Assembly (NCBI GenBank): GCA_947456305.1
Contig: CANGPN010000013.1
Span: forward strand, 1-59,836
DNA from: Comamonadaceae bacterium
GTDB lineage: Bacteria > Pseudomonadota > Gammaproteobacteria > Burkholderiales > Burkholderiaceae_C
DNA: 59,836 nucleotides
Direction: 5' to 3'
In this document: piece after piece, positions 42,785 to 50,513 of the stretch
How positions within the stretch are numbered: position 1 is the first letter of the stretch
Layout: every line of letters starts with the position of its first letter
Translations under genes and position numbers: made by a program
Notes under the pieces: model-generated
The model's database searches: none
What the model was told of the DNA's origin: nothing
The model's input: only the letters and a program-made list of their open reading frames with translations

Positions 42785-44725
42785 ATGACAAAACACACCC
42801 ATTCCTTCCAAGCCGAAGTTGCCCAACTGCTGCACCTGGTCACCCACTCGCTGTATTCCAACAAAGAAATCTTTTTGCGCGAGCTGGTGTCCAACGCCTC
42901 CGACGCGTGCGACAAACTTCGTTACGAAGCCTTGAATGCGCCGGGCTTGTATGAAGACACGCCAACGCTTGAAATCAAAGTGGCTTTTGACAAAGCCGCC
43001 AAAACCCTGACCATCAGCGATAACGGCATAGGCATGAGCCAGCAAGAAGCGATTGACCACTTGGGCACCATCGCCAAAAGCGGCACCCGCGACTTCATGA
43101 GCAAACTCTCCGGCGACCAACAATCGGATGCCAAAGACCAAGGCGCGTTGATCGGCCAATTCGGTGTGGGGTTTTATTCCGGCTTCATCGTCGCCGACAA
43201 AATCGTGGTGGAAACCCGCCGTGCCGGTTTGCCCGCCGATCAAGGCGTGCGCTGGACCAGCGGCGGCAGCGGTGACTTCGAGGTGGAAACTATCACGCAA
43301 AAAGAGCGTGGCACCCACATCATTTTGCATATGCGCGACGACGCTGATGAGTACATGAGCAACTGGAAACTCAAATCCATCATCGGCAAATACTCAGACC
43401 ATATTTCCCTGCCCATACTCATGCGCAAAGAGGAATGGAAAGAAGGCGAAAACGACCAACCCGGCGAAATGGTGGTGACCGACGAATGGGAAACCGTCAA
43501 CAAAGCCAGTGCGCTGTGGACGCGCCCGAAAAAAGACATCAGCGACGAACAACACTCCGAGTTTTACAAAGCCATCAGCCATGATTTCGAAGCGCCGCTG
43601 GCTTGGAGCCATAACCGCGTGGAAGGCAGCACCGAATACACACAGCTGTTGTATTTGCCCGGCAAAGCGCCGTTTGATTTGTGGAACCGCGACAAGAAAG
43701 CCGGTATCAAGCTGTATGTGAAACGCGTGTTCATCATGGACGACGCGGAAGCACTGATGCCTACCTATTTGCGCTTTGTCAAAGGCGTGGTGGACTCCGC
43801 CGATTTGCCATTGAATGTGAGCCGCGAGTTGCTGCAAGAAAGCCGTGATGTCAAAGCAATCCGCGAAGGCAATACACGCCGCGTGCTGTCCATGTTGGAA
43901 GACCTGGCCAAACACGATGCACCGGCAGCAGACGCCAGCGACGACGACAAAAAAGACGCAGGAAAGTACAGCAAGTTTTATGCGGAGTTCGGCGCTGTGC
44001 TCAAAGAAGGTTTGGGCGAGGACTTTGCCAACAAAGACAAGATCGCCAAACTGCTGCGCTTTGCCAGCACCACCAGCGACACCGTCAGCGTGGGCTTTGC
44101 CGATTACAAAGCGCGCATGAAAGAAGGCCAGGAAGCAATTTACTACGTCACCGCCGACAGCCTGGCTGCGGCCAAAAACAGCCCGCAACTCGAAGTCTTC
44201 CGCAAAAAAGGCATCGAGGTGTTGCTCATGTCCGACCGTGTGGATGAATGGGCGCTGGGCTTTTTGTACGAGTTCGACGGCACGCCGCTGCAAAGTGTGG
44301 CCAAAGGCGCGTTCGACCTGGGCAAGTTGCAAGACGAAGAAGAAAAGAAAGCCGCCGAAGCAGCGGCTGACAGCATGAAACCTTTGCTGGCGAAGTTGAA
44401 AGAAGCGCTGAAAGACAAAGCCGAAGACGTGCGCATCACCACACGATTGGTGGATTCACCGGCGTGTTTGGTGGTGAAAGACCACGGCGTGTCTTTGCAA
44501 ATGGCGCGCATGTTGAAACAAGCCGGTCAAAACGCACCGGATGCCAAACCGATTTTGGAGATCAACGCCGAGCATGCGCTGGTGAAAAAAATCGACAGCG
44601 ATGCCGGACAGATTCACTTCCACGACTTGGCGCACATATTGTTTGACCAAGCGCTGTTGGCCGAAGGCGGTTTGCCGGATGACCCTGCTGCTTACGTGAA
44701 ACGGGTGAATGCCTTGCTGGCATGA
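42785..44725 (+). CDS. htpG: Molecular chaperone HtpG (Hsp90)
   Basis: 646 residues, the usual bacterial Hsp90 length. The GHKL ATPase domain has [51 protein letters not shown] segments: the catalytic Glu in [12 protein letters not shown] (about 32-43), DNGIGM (Asp about 81) and GQFGVGFYS (about 124-132). The middle domain has [29 protein letters not shown] and DLPLNVSRE sequences; the C-terminal dimerisation domain starts near 515. It folds client proteins in the cytoplasm. A heat-shock promoter lies upstream; its stop overlaps the exporter start (ATGA). Confidence 0.96.
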   Translation: MTKHTHSFQAEVAQLLHLVTHSLYSNKEIFLRELVSNASDACDKLRYEALNAPGLYEDTPTLEIKVAFDKAAKTLTISDNGIGMSQQEAIDHLGTIAKSGTRDFMSKLSGDQQSDAKDQGALIGQFGVGFYSGFIVADKIVVETRRAGLPADQGVRWTSGGSGDFEVETITQKERGTHIILHMRDDADEYMSNWKLKSIIGKYSDHISLPILMRKEEWKEGENDQPGEMVVTDEWETVNKASALWTRPKKDISDEQHSEFYKAISHDFEAPLAWSHNRVEGSTEYTQLLYLPGKAPFDLWNRDKKAGIKLYVKRVFIMDDAEALMPTYLRFVKGVVDSADLPLNVSRELLQESRDVKAIREGNTRRVLSMLEDLAKHDAPAADASDDDKKDAGKYSKFYAEFGAVLKEGLGEDFANKDKIAKLLRFASTTSDTVSVGFADYKARMKEGQEAIYYVTADSLAAAKNSPQLEVFRKKGIEVLLMSDRVDEWALGFLYEFDGTPLQSVAKGAFDLGKLQDEEEKKAAEAAADSMKPLLAKLKEALKDKAEDVRITTRLVDSPACLVVKDHGVSLQMARMLKQAGQNAPDAKPILEINAEHALVKKIDSDAGQIHFHDLAHILFDQALLAEGGLPDDPAAYVKRVNALLA

Positions 44726-45324
44726 CCGGCGTTTTCTGGACCGGGTTTGCATCCGGTCTGGCGCTGATTGTTGCAATCGGTTCGCAAAACGCTTTTTTAT
44801 TGCGCCAAGGTTTGTTGCGCCAGCATGTGCTGGCCTTGGTGCTGTTTTGCAGCCTGTCTGATGCCATATTGATATTGGCTGGTGTCGCGGGTGCCGGGGC
44901 ATTGGTTGCAGACAAGCCCGAGTGGCTCATGGCCAGCCGCTATGCCGGTGCGCTTTTTTTAGCGGTGTATGCGCTGTTTGCAGCACGTCGTGTTTTTCGC
45001 CCCACGCCCTTGCTGGCCAGCACCGCCGAAGCACCCACATTGTTCAAAGCCTTGCTGCTTTGCTTTGGTTTCACCTTTCTCAACCCGCATGTGTATTTGG
45101 ATGCCGTGGTGTTGCTCGGCAGCATGGCCAATCAACATGAACAACCCGGTCCGTGGTGGTTTGGCGCTGGCGCAGCGTTCAGCAGCGTGTGCTGGTTCAG
45201 TGCTTTGGGGTTTGGCAGCCGCTGGCTTCAACCTTGGTTTGAAAACCCACGGGCTTGGCAATGGCTGGACGGGTTGATCGCTTGCACCATGCTGGCTTTG
45301 GCTTGGAATTTGGCGTTGGGCTGA
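44722..45324 (+). CDS. LysE/ArgO family amino-acid exporter
   Basis: 200 residues with about six membrane helices. The N-terminal signature [18 protein letters not shown] (about 14-31) and the segment [17 protein letters not shown] (about 117-133, including the conserved Asn-Pro) are those of the LysE/ArgO subfamily that exports basic amino acids. ArgO in E. coli has 211 residues, close to this. It overlaps htpG by 4 nt. Substrate is likely arginine or lysine, by family only. It is the last gene before the accessory island. Confidence 0.87.
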   Translation: MTGVFWTGFASGLALIVAIGSQNAFLLRQGLLRQHVLALVLFCSLSDAILILAGVAGAGALVADKPEWLMASRYAGALFLAVYALFAARRVFRPTPLLASTAEAPTLFKALLLCFGFTFLNPHVYLDAVVLLGSMANQHEQPGPWWFGAGAAFSSVCWFSALGFGSRWLQPWFENPRAWQWLDGLIACTMLALAWNLALG

Positions 45325-45404
45325 CTGTGCCCATGGTCGCGTGCGTATGTGAAGTGGCTGAGCAATTATTTTGATGTCATGTGCCGTGGGCATTTGCTTT
45401 ATAT

Positions 45405-45482
45405 GAAGTGACACCCGGTCTGCGGGCCGGGCATCTGCTGGCTATTTGAACGGCAGCCGCAGCCCCCAAGTTGTTCACCAAC
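45405..45482 (-). ncRNA. Candidate structured small RNA, unit A of tandem array
   Basis: Minus-strand unit behind a -10-like TATACT (rc of 45489-45494). Predicted fold: stem 1 from TGG+TGAAC pairing with GTTCA+CCA (447-451/473-477 and 439-441/478-480), with a 5-nt bulge on one side. Stem 2 is CCCGG/CCGGG (45414-45431). Stem 2 is followed by only weak T content. Boundaries are estimates. Confidence 0.45.
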
Positions 45483-45545
45483 ATAAAAAGTATATGCAAC
45501 AGGTAGGGGCGTTTTAAAAAAGAAGGCTGGGTTACTTGACGTATG

Positions 45546-45623
45546 AAAAGGAACGCCACCCTTGCGGAGGTGGCGCAACGGTCTATTTGAACGGGTGTAG
45601 CCGCAACTCCATATTTCAACCGC
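45546..45623 (-). ncRNA. Candidate structured small RNA, unit B of tandem array
   Basis: Starts behind -10-like TAAAAT (rc of 45630-45635). Stem 1 is TTGAA/TTCAA (587-591/615-619) plus CGG/CCG (579-581/620-622) with the same 5-nt bulge. Stem 2 is a perfect 7-bp CGCCACC/GGTGGCG hairpin (45554-45575), followed on the minus strand by TTCCTTTT, terminator-like. The unit is about 141 nt from unit A by the shared CTATTTGAACGG and AGGTAGGGG blocks. Confidence 0.5.
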
Positions 45624-45684
45624 ATGGGAATTTTAGGCTCTAGGTAGGGGAGTTTTAGTAAATAAGACGGCAATGTCTAGCCAG

Positions 45685-45771
45685 TAAAAAATGATGCCAC
45701 CCCTGCGTAGGCGGCATCTGTCGGAATATCTGAGGGGCGAACCTACAGCAGCGCACTACGTCATCCGACAA
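45685..45771 (-). ncRNA. Candidate structured small RNA, unit C of tandem array
   Basis: Most complete unit. A full promoter lies at 45776-45804. Stem 1 is TGTCGGA/TCCGACA (719-725/764-770) extended by TGA/TCA, again with a 5-nt bulge (ATATC). Stem 2 (GATGCC/GGCATC plus CC/GG, 45693-45718) is followed by six T residues on the minus strand, a good Rho-independent terminator. Expected RNA about 85 nt. Confidence 0.55.
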
Positions 45772-45775
45772 AAAA

Positions 45776-45804
45776 ATTTTATGCACTGCGACATTGAATG
45801 ACAA
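45776..45804 (-). promoter_or_regulatory. Sigma-70-type promoter driving the tandem RNA array
   Basis: Minus strand: -35 TTGTCA (rc of 45799-45804), 17-nt spacer, -10 TAAAAT (rc of 45776-45781). Units A and B keep the -10 but have poor -35 boxes; instead they share AAAACnCCCCTACCT upstream of the -10. Confidence 0.6.
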
Positions 45805-45960
45805 GTTGAGCTCAGCGCCAACGACTTGAAGGCGTTGCGCCAAAGCATCGCCGACCCTGACCTCATTCAGTTCAGCGAGGTCGAATCCTTGCTTACCGCG
45901 TACAAAAAGCGAGGTGCAAGTTCTTGCATCATGGCTGATGTAAAAGTCATTGCTTATTAA
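45781..45960 (+). pseudogene. Gene relic with in-frame TGA
   Basis: From ATG 45781 the frame reads six codons, a TGA at 45799, then 52 sense codons with host-like GC-rich third positions to TAA at 45958. The second part (QVELSANDLKALRQSIADPD... ending ADVKVIAY) looks like the end of a real protein, with no family recognised. Without read-through it has no good start. It is probably the decayed 3' part of a gene, overlapping the RNA-array promoter on the other strand. Confidence 0.4.
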
Positions 45961-46181
45961 CCGCCTGCACTTTGCGGCCACTTTCCGGGACTGCTCCATC
46001 AAAAATCTTCACAAACTCCCAAATCTTTCCAGATATCTGAATTCGCTGATTGCGACAACACTCGGCGACTTATGAATAACGAATGTTTGCCATGTTGGTT
46101 TAAGCGGAAACTAGTCACGGTTTTCATTTTTGTTGTTTTTCCTAATGAAGCATATTGACGCTTAATTAGGAGAATATTTAC

Positions 46182-46310
46182 ACGGAAACGCAAGAGAACT
46201 TACCTCAGGAACACCAACCATTGGTTGAAAGGTCCGTGGCATTGGACCTTAGCCGCTGGGTAGGCAAAGCTGTAGACGACGGACAGACCCCCGATCAGGC
46301 TTTGAGCTAA
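46182..46310 (+). pseudogene. Possible short gene relic lacking a standard start codon
   Basis: After an AGGAG ribosome-like site (46168-46172) the frame opens with ACG at 46182 and gives 42 residues (ETQENLPQEHQPLVERSVAL and onward, ending QTPDQALS) before TAA. Sense reading continues a little past the stop. Composition is protein-like. It may be a gene whose ATG mutated to ACG. Two strong inverted repeats lie inside it (46215-46227 and 46229-46250). No family recognised. Confidence 0.3.
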
Positions 46311-46497
46311 CTTCGCGGGCGCGATCTACCTTGGAAACCGGTGTCTAAATTAGCGTGATATCTACAGAGACGCGAACATCAAGGCGCTTTGCCTTAGAGG
46401 CTAAACCAAAGGCGTAATCAACATTCAAGCCAAAGAAATATGGTTTGAAGCTGTGTGTAAAGAAACTTTTTACGAATTCTTTAATACCAACGGTTAG

Positions 46498-47409
46498 TCA
46501 CGTGGCCTGACCAAGAGCGTTCTCAATAGCAGTCTTATAGACATTCTCATCAGGCAGTGTGACGTTATTAAATGCCTCTTGAACCTTGTAAACCGTTGTC
46601 GAATGAGGAGGCAATGCTTGCAGCGGCACTGTGGTGCCATCAATGATGCCCGTTTCCTCGTGTTCATAAGGAAGAAACGTGATCGACGCCGGTTGCAATG
46701 CATAGCGAATCAAGCCACCGACACCGCCAAGTCGCGCCATGATTCGCATGTAAACAGGTTGCGGGCAAATAAAAAACAAGCCCTTCCGGCACAACGCTTC
46801 ACGTTGCAGCACTTGTCCCTTGTAAATCAATTGAGGCAGGATACGCTTGTTGACGTTTTCCCAATTCAAGCCTGCCGTGGTTACAGGGTTAGAGCGTTCC
46901 AACGTGAGCAAGGCTTCCCGGCCATTGCGGTAATTGCCCGTTGTATCGATGGTTTGAACTTCAACGGCGACAAACTCTTTCAGCGTGCCGTTAGCATCCA
47001 GCAAGGCCAACACCCAATCAACGAAGTAACTGCCTGCGCCATCCTTTTGTGGCAAGCGTAATTCGCCGCCCCAGCGTTTGCCGAACACAGCAACGACCGG
47101 CTCTTGTTTCTCTCTCGCCCGCGCAGATGCTTGTCCGCCCGCGATCAGTTCGAAATCATCTTCGAACGCAATCTTTGCCACGTCATAGAGGATGCGGTAT
47201 TTATCCGCATACAAGCGTATAGGACAGCAAATAACGGGACTGGAGGTCATCGGCTTGATGGTGCAAACGCCTGCAATTAGTCCGTCACTGAGCCGCTTTT
47301 CGCACACGTCAGACAAGTACGGACATAATTTGTCTGTTGCGGCGGCAATAGCCTGCGGCGAATGGTCATCCGAGCGATAACCGAAAAACTCCCAAACTTT
47401 TCCCGCCAC
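46498..47409 (-). CDS. NotI-like type II restriction endonuclease
   Basis: 303 residues. The N terminus (VWEFFGYR...LCPYL) and a set of cysteines (about C29, C36, C49 and C61/62, with VCTI and CCPIRLY) correspond to the iron-binding Cys4 site of the NotI family. The PD-(D/E)xK-type core is visible: GGELRLPQ, FVDWVLALL (Asp about 130), then VAVEVQTID (Glu 149, Gln 151), matching NotI's D...E-x-Q arrangement. It is next to a C5 cytosine methyltransferase and starts with GTG overlapping that gene's stop by 1 nt (TAGTG), so toxin expression depends on the modification gene. Recognition site is unknown; it need not be GCGGCCGC. Confidence 0.72.
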   Translation of the reverse strand: MAGKVWEFFGYRSDDHSPQAIAAATDKLCPYLSDVCEKRLSDGLIAGVCTIKPMTSSPVICCPIRLYADKYRILYDVAKIAFEDDFELIAGGQASARAREKQEPVVAVFGKRWGGELRLPQKDGAGSYFVDWVLALLDANGTLKEFVAVEVQTIDTTGNYRNGREALLTLERSNPVTTAGLNWENVNKRILPQLIYKGQVLQREALCRKGLFFICPQPVYMRIMARLGGVGGLIRYALQPASITFLPYEHEETGIIDGTTVPLQALPPHSTTVYKVQEAFNNVTLPDENVYKTAIENALGQAT

Positions 47410-48641
47410 TACGCAGCCCCTTTTTTGCGCCCGACTTTGCTGCTACTTGCAAGCGCATGCGCGATAGATCGTCCGACGGCAGCGCCCAATAGTGGCGGCA
47501 CAGCATTGCCGACTTGTTCGTATTGTTCAACACGCGAGCCGCAGAAAACGTAGGTGTCAGGGAAGGACTGGATGCGCGCCGCTTCGCGCACGGTAAAGGC
47601 CCTGTCCTGTTCGTAATGGAAGTAAGCACCCCAATGCGGATCGCATTTGGTCAAGATGGTGGAGGCAAGTCCGTCAGGATTGATGCGTCCGTAACGTTTC
47701 GTGTGGTCACTGCGCCGCGCCATACGCATGCCGCGCGGCAAAAGCGCCTCGGGAATGTTTGTCCAGTTTCCGCCCGGCGGTATGTGCGCCATGCGCTCAA
47801 GATTGATTTTGCTCAACCTGGCGGCTTCGTGGCACGTCACGCCCGTTGAACCCACCCGCAGCAGTTGCTGATATGGATTATCAGCAGGATGCAGGTAGTC
47901 TTTGACTGGCTCACCAATTTCGCCGTTGCGCAGCACGGGCAAATCGCCAATGGCATCCTTGACAGTTACGTGGGTCGGTAATTCTAGGGAAAGCGGCAAG
48001 TTCACCAAGTTTTTCCCGGCGAATTGTGAGGTGAAATTCACCCGCACTGGTGCTTGGTGGAGAGGTTCTGGAAATAGAGCCTGAGGATCTACACCGCAAC
48101 GGCTGCCAAGAATAATTGTGCGCCAGCGGGTTTGCGGCACGCCGTAATGGGGCGCGTACAGAATGCGCACGTCGGCGTCGTAGCCAAGCTGCTTCAATGA
48201 TTCCAAGATCGCATCTAACGTCGCGCCACCTTCAAACGACACCATGCCGGGGACGTTCTCGATCAAGACCGCTTTGGGCTGAAATTCGGCAACAAACCGC
48301 AGGTATTCACGGAACAAGTCGTTCCGTGAATCTTCAGTGGAACGCTTGGGTGCGTTGATCGAAAAGCCTTGGCAGGGCGGGCCACCAGCGATCAAATCCA
48401 ATTCGCCTCGCTTCAAACCCAATAGTTTTCGAATCTTGCTTGCATCCACCGTGCGTATATCACGGCTATCGACCTGCGTGTCCGGATGGTTGACCGCGTA
48501 GGTCTGCGCATAGCGCGGGGAAATTTCGTTTGCGTAAAGCGACGTGAAACCGGCAACGCGCAATCCTTCAGACAGTCCTCCCGCACCTGCAAACAAGTCA
48601 AGCGAAGACAAACGCCCTACCAAAGAATTAAATTGGCTCAT
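47409..48641 (-). CDS. DNA (cytosine-5)-methyltransferase
   Basis: 410 residues with all main C5-MTase motifs: I DLFAGAGGLSEGL (about 15-27), IV GGPPCQGFS with catalytic Cys 90, VI ENVPG (about 128-132), VIII (about TRWRTIILGSR), IX/X near the C terminus (GNAVPPLLGAAVGRSIA). The segment between motifs VIII and IX (about 200-330) is the target-recognition region. It methylates cytosine in the site cut by the downstream NotI-like enzyme, protecting host DNA. First gene of a two-gene restriction-modification operon flanked by relic sequence on both sides. Confidence 0.9.
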   Translation of the reverse strand: MSQFNSLVGRLSSLDLFAGAGGLSEGLRVAGFTSLYANEISPRYAQTYAVNHPDTQVDSRDIRTVDASKIRKLLGLKRGELDLIAGGPPCQGFSINAPKRSTEDSRNDLFREYLRFVAEFQPKAVLIENVPGMVSFEGGATLDAILESLKQLGYDADVRILYAPHYGVPQTRWRTIILGSRCGVDPQALFPEPLHQAPVRVNFTSQFAGKNLVNLPLSLELPTHVTVKDAIGDLPVLRNGEIGEPVKDYLHPADNPYQQLLRVGSTGVTCHEAARLSKINLERMAHIPPGGNWTNIPEALLPRGMRMARRSDHTKRYGRINPDGLASTILTKCDPHWGAYFHYEQDRAFTVREAARIQSFPDTYVFCGSRVEQYEQVGNAVPPLLGAAVGRSIAHALASSSKVGRKKGAA

Positions 48642-48857
48642 AACACTTTTTCTTGATGGATTGATGAGGCTTCATGGCTGCTGGTGTGATGAACATATCT
48701 TATTGCAAGCCGCCTAGACTCCGAACAGCGAATACCTGTATGAATTCGCGCAACAATTCCGACGTATCTTTGTTTTCAACCAAACAAACCACTTGCAACT
48801 CCACTCGGAGTTCCCTCACAACTTGAAAACGTAAACTAGCATCTTTTCTCAACTTAG

Positions 48858-49019
48858 GTCGACAGTGTCGCATTGATACACCTTTGTTTATCCAAAATAA
48901 ACAGCGCGTTTTGTGGCGGTGTCACAGCGCCCATCAACTTCATGCCTTTGGAAACCGCCTACGCGGCACTGACTGCAAAATTGCGTCCCCAGGTATTCAA
49001 CTTGGGATTCTTGCGTTAA
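48858..49019 (+). pseudogene. Possible truncated 3' gene fragment convergent with srkA
   Basis: An open frame of 53 codons after a TAG at 48855, without a plausible start, ends at TAA 49017-49019, overlapping the srkA stop. The C-terminal part (FCGGVTAPINFMPLETAYAA, then LTAKLRPQVFNLGFLR) has host-like codon choice and looks like the end of a protein. It may be what remains of a neighbour disrupted by the restriction-modification insertion. The rest of 48642-48857 shows no gene. Confidence 0.3.
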
Positions 49020-50017
49020 ACCTGTTCCCCAGCCATCGCCTCAATTTGCTCTCTCAAGGTATCGCACTGACCGCGCCAATAGTCTGACGTGCCAAACCAC
49101 GGGAAGTGCATAGGGAACGCGGGATCATCCTGCCGCCCGGCCAGCCACGCGCTGTAGTGAATGATGCGCAGGGTGCGCAGCGGTTCTATCCATTGCAATT
49201 CACGCCGGTCAAAGCGGCGCACACTTTCATAACCTTCAAGCACGATTTCCATTTTTTGGCGGCGCTCTGCGGTGTCGCCGTGTACCAACATCCACAGGTC
49301 TTGCACGGCAGGGCCCATGCGCGCGTCGTCCATGTCGACAAAATGCGGTCCGGGTTCAGGCAAACCTTCAGGGGTCCACAAAATATTGCCTGGGTGACAG
49401 TCGCCGTGCAAGCGTATGGTTTTGATGTCGGACGGCATGGCCTCGCGCACCAATTGCAGCGCTTGGTTGCACAAACCCAGCCACTGTTGTTTCACTTCTT
49501 CAGCAATTTGCTGCTGCGACACCAATTGGTCACGCGGCAATTCGCCGAAGGTATGCAGATTCAATGCCGGGCGGTGCTTGAATGCCTGTCGTTCGCCGAT
49601 CAAATGCATACGCGCCATCAAGCGGCCTGTCCACATCAACACCTCGGGGTCGTCCAACTCGGGCGCACGTCCGCCACGGCGCGGACTGACGGTAAACCAA
49701 AAATGTCCGTCCACCCCATCATGCACCACACGCGCTTCATGCAGTTGCATGCCTTGTAATGTCAACGGGCCGACCACCGGTATTTCATCAGCGATCAACT
49801 CAACGGTGAAGTCCAACTCTTCCCGGATTTGCGCTTCGCTCCATCGCCCCGGGCGGTAAAACTTGGCAACGACAGAACTGTCATCGTCTAAATGCGCCAA
49901 GTACACCCGGTTTTCATATGAACTGAGCGCGATCAAGCGACCGTCTACCGCCAGCCCTAGGCCGCTTAATGCATCCAATACCACCGACGGCGTGAGCGCT
50001 TGGTAAGGGTGGGCCAT
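49016..50017 (-). CDS. srkA: Stress response serine/threonine protein kinase SrkA (YihE)
   Basis: 333 residues of the SrkA/YihE family, an aminoglycoside-phosphotransferase-like kinase fold. Seen are the N-terminal RLIALSSYENRVYLAHLDDDSSVVAKFYRP (ATP-site Lys in VVAKFYRP), the catalytic loop IRLHGDCHPGNILWTPEG (His/Asp/Asn, about 201-218), and the metal-binding FVDMDDARMGPAVQDLW. In E. coli the kinase counteracts stress-induced death (MazEF, peroxide). The ATG at 50017 is chosen; it shares one base with the upstream stop (TAATG), so it is coupled to the DUF1840 gene. Confidence 0.88.
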   Translation of the reverse strand: MAHPYQALTPSVVLDALSGLGLAVDGRLIALSSYENRVYLAHLDDDSSVVAKFYRPGRWSEAQIREELDFTVELIADEIPVVGPLTLQGMQLHEARVVHDGVDGHFWFTVSPRRGGRAPELDDPEVLMWTGRLMARMHLIGERQAFKHRPALNLHTFGELPRDQLVSQQQIAEEVKQQWLGLCNQALQLVREAMPSDIKTIRLHGDCHPGNILWTPEGLPEPGPHFVDMDDARMGPAVQDLWMLVHGDTAERRQKMEIVLEGYESVRRFDRRELQWIEPLRTLRIIHYSAWLAGRQDDPAFPMHFPWFGTSDYWRGQCDTLREQIEAMAGEQV

Positions 50018-50340
50018 TACACGCCCCACACTATCGCTTGGTCTTCCTTATGACAACGCTGCAACATGTCGATGATGGGTTTGCAACGTTGGCGCAAACT
50101 GATGCTGTCAAACACCGGCGGCGGCAGTCCTTCTGCTTTGGCTTTTTCTTTGGCCGCTTGCTGCTCGGCTTCCTGCACTGCGATGGCCGCTTGCAGCGCC
50201 GCAATGGCGGCGGGCATGTCCTGCGCTTCGATGATGCCTTGGGCTTGCACAGTCTTGCCAATCAGTTGCAAAAACTGCTTGCCTTGCGGCTCCAGCAATA
50301 TCAGGTCGCCGGCGGCTTTGGATTTGAATTTATAGAGCAT
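50017..50340 (-). CDS. DUF1840 domain protein
   Basis: 107 residues, beginning MLYKFKSKAAGDLILLEPQG, the hallmark of the small betaproteobacterial DUF1840 family. A helical, Ala/Glu/Gln-rich middle (about 45-70) probably forms a coil, and the C terminus has RQRCKPIIDMLQRCHKEDQAIVWGV. Cytosolic; function unknown. Coupled to srkA through a TAATG overlap. Confidence 0.8.
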   Translation of the reverse strand: MLYKFKSKAAGDLILLEPQGKQFLQLIGKTVQAQGIIEAQDMPAAIAALQAAIAVQEAEQQAAKEKAKAEGLPPPVFDSISLRQRCKPIIDMLQRCHKEDQAIVWGV

Positions 50341-50489
50341 GTTTCTATTGTGCGCTCTGTTTTTCAGTCAAGCATTGATATTTGCCAAGTGCATGTGTTT
50401 TTCAACTGTAAGTCGAACCGCCAAGGCCAGCCCCAGCCCGTCCGCAAAGTGATACCAATGGCTTATTGACGGAAATACTTCAGGCCTCA

Positions 50490-50513
50490 ACAATATGGAT
50501 ATGAACATATTGT
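50490..50513. promoter_or_regulatory. Perfect palindrome spanning the first gene's start codon
   Basis: ACAATATG-gatatgaa-CATATTGT is a perfect 8-8-8 inverted repeat with the start codon (50495-50497) in its left arm. Its size suits a MarR dimer, and the MarR gene is second in the operon. It could also act as an RNA hairpin limiting translation. Confidence 0.55.

Larger units (their letters stand above)
45405..45781. repeat. Degenerate tandem repeat, about 141-bp period, nearly three units
   Basis: CTATTTGAACGG at 45442 and 45583 (weakly ATATCTGAGGGG at 45726), AGGTAGGGG at 45501 and 45642, -10-like elements at 45489, 45630 and 45776, and hairpins at 45414, 45554 and 45693 recur with 139-146 nt spacing. 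The hairpin stems vary while pairing is kept. The region 45325-46497 has no convincing intact gene. Confidence 0.75.

Noticed and set aside
45799..45801. Selenocysteine recoding of the in-frame TGA
   Set aside because: selD is in the window, but there is no SECIS-like hairpin just after the TGA and the frame lacks a redox motif; a nonsense mutation in a relic is simpler.
45325..46000. Integron attC array
   Set aside because: The 141-bp repeats lack the paired RYYYAAC/GTTRRRY boxes, no integrase is present and there are no cassettes between units.
45655..46002. Minus-strand 115-residue open frame
   Set aside because: It lies antisense to a better protein-like frame and overlaps the RNA-array promoter; no ribosome site or family features.
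48884..49087. Plus-strand 67-residue frame starting with ATG
   Set aside because: It runs in a different phase from the better protein-like fragment and crosses into the srkA 3' end with unlikely composition.
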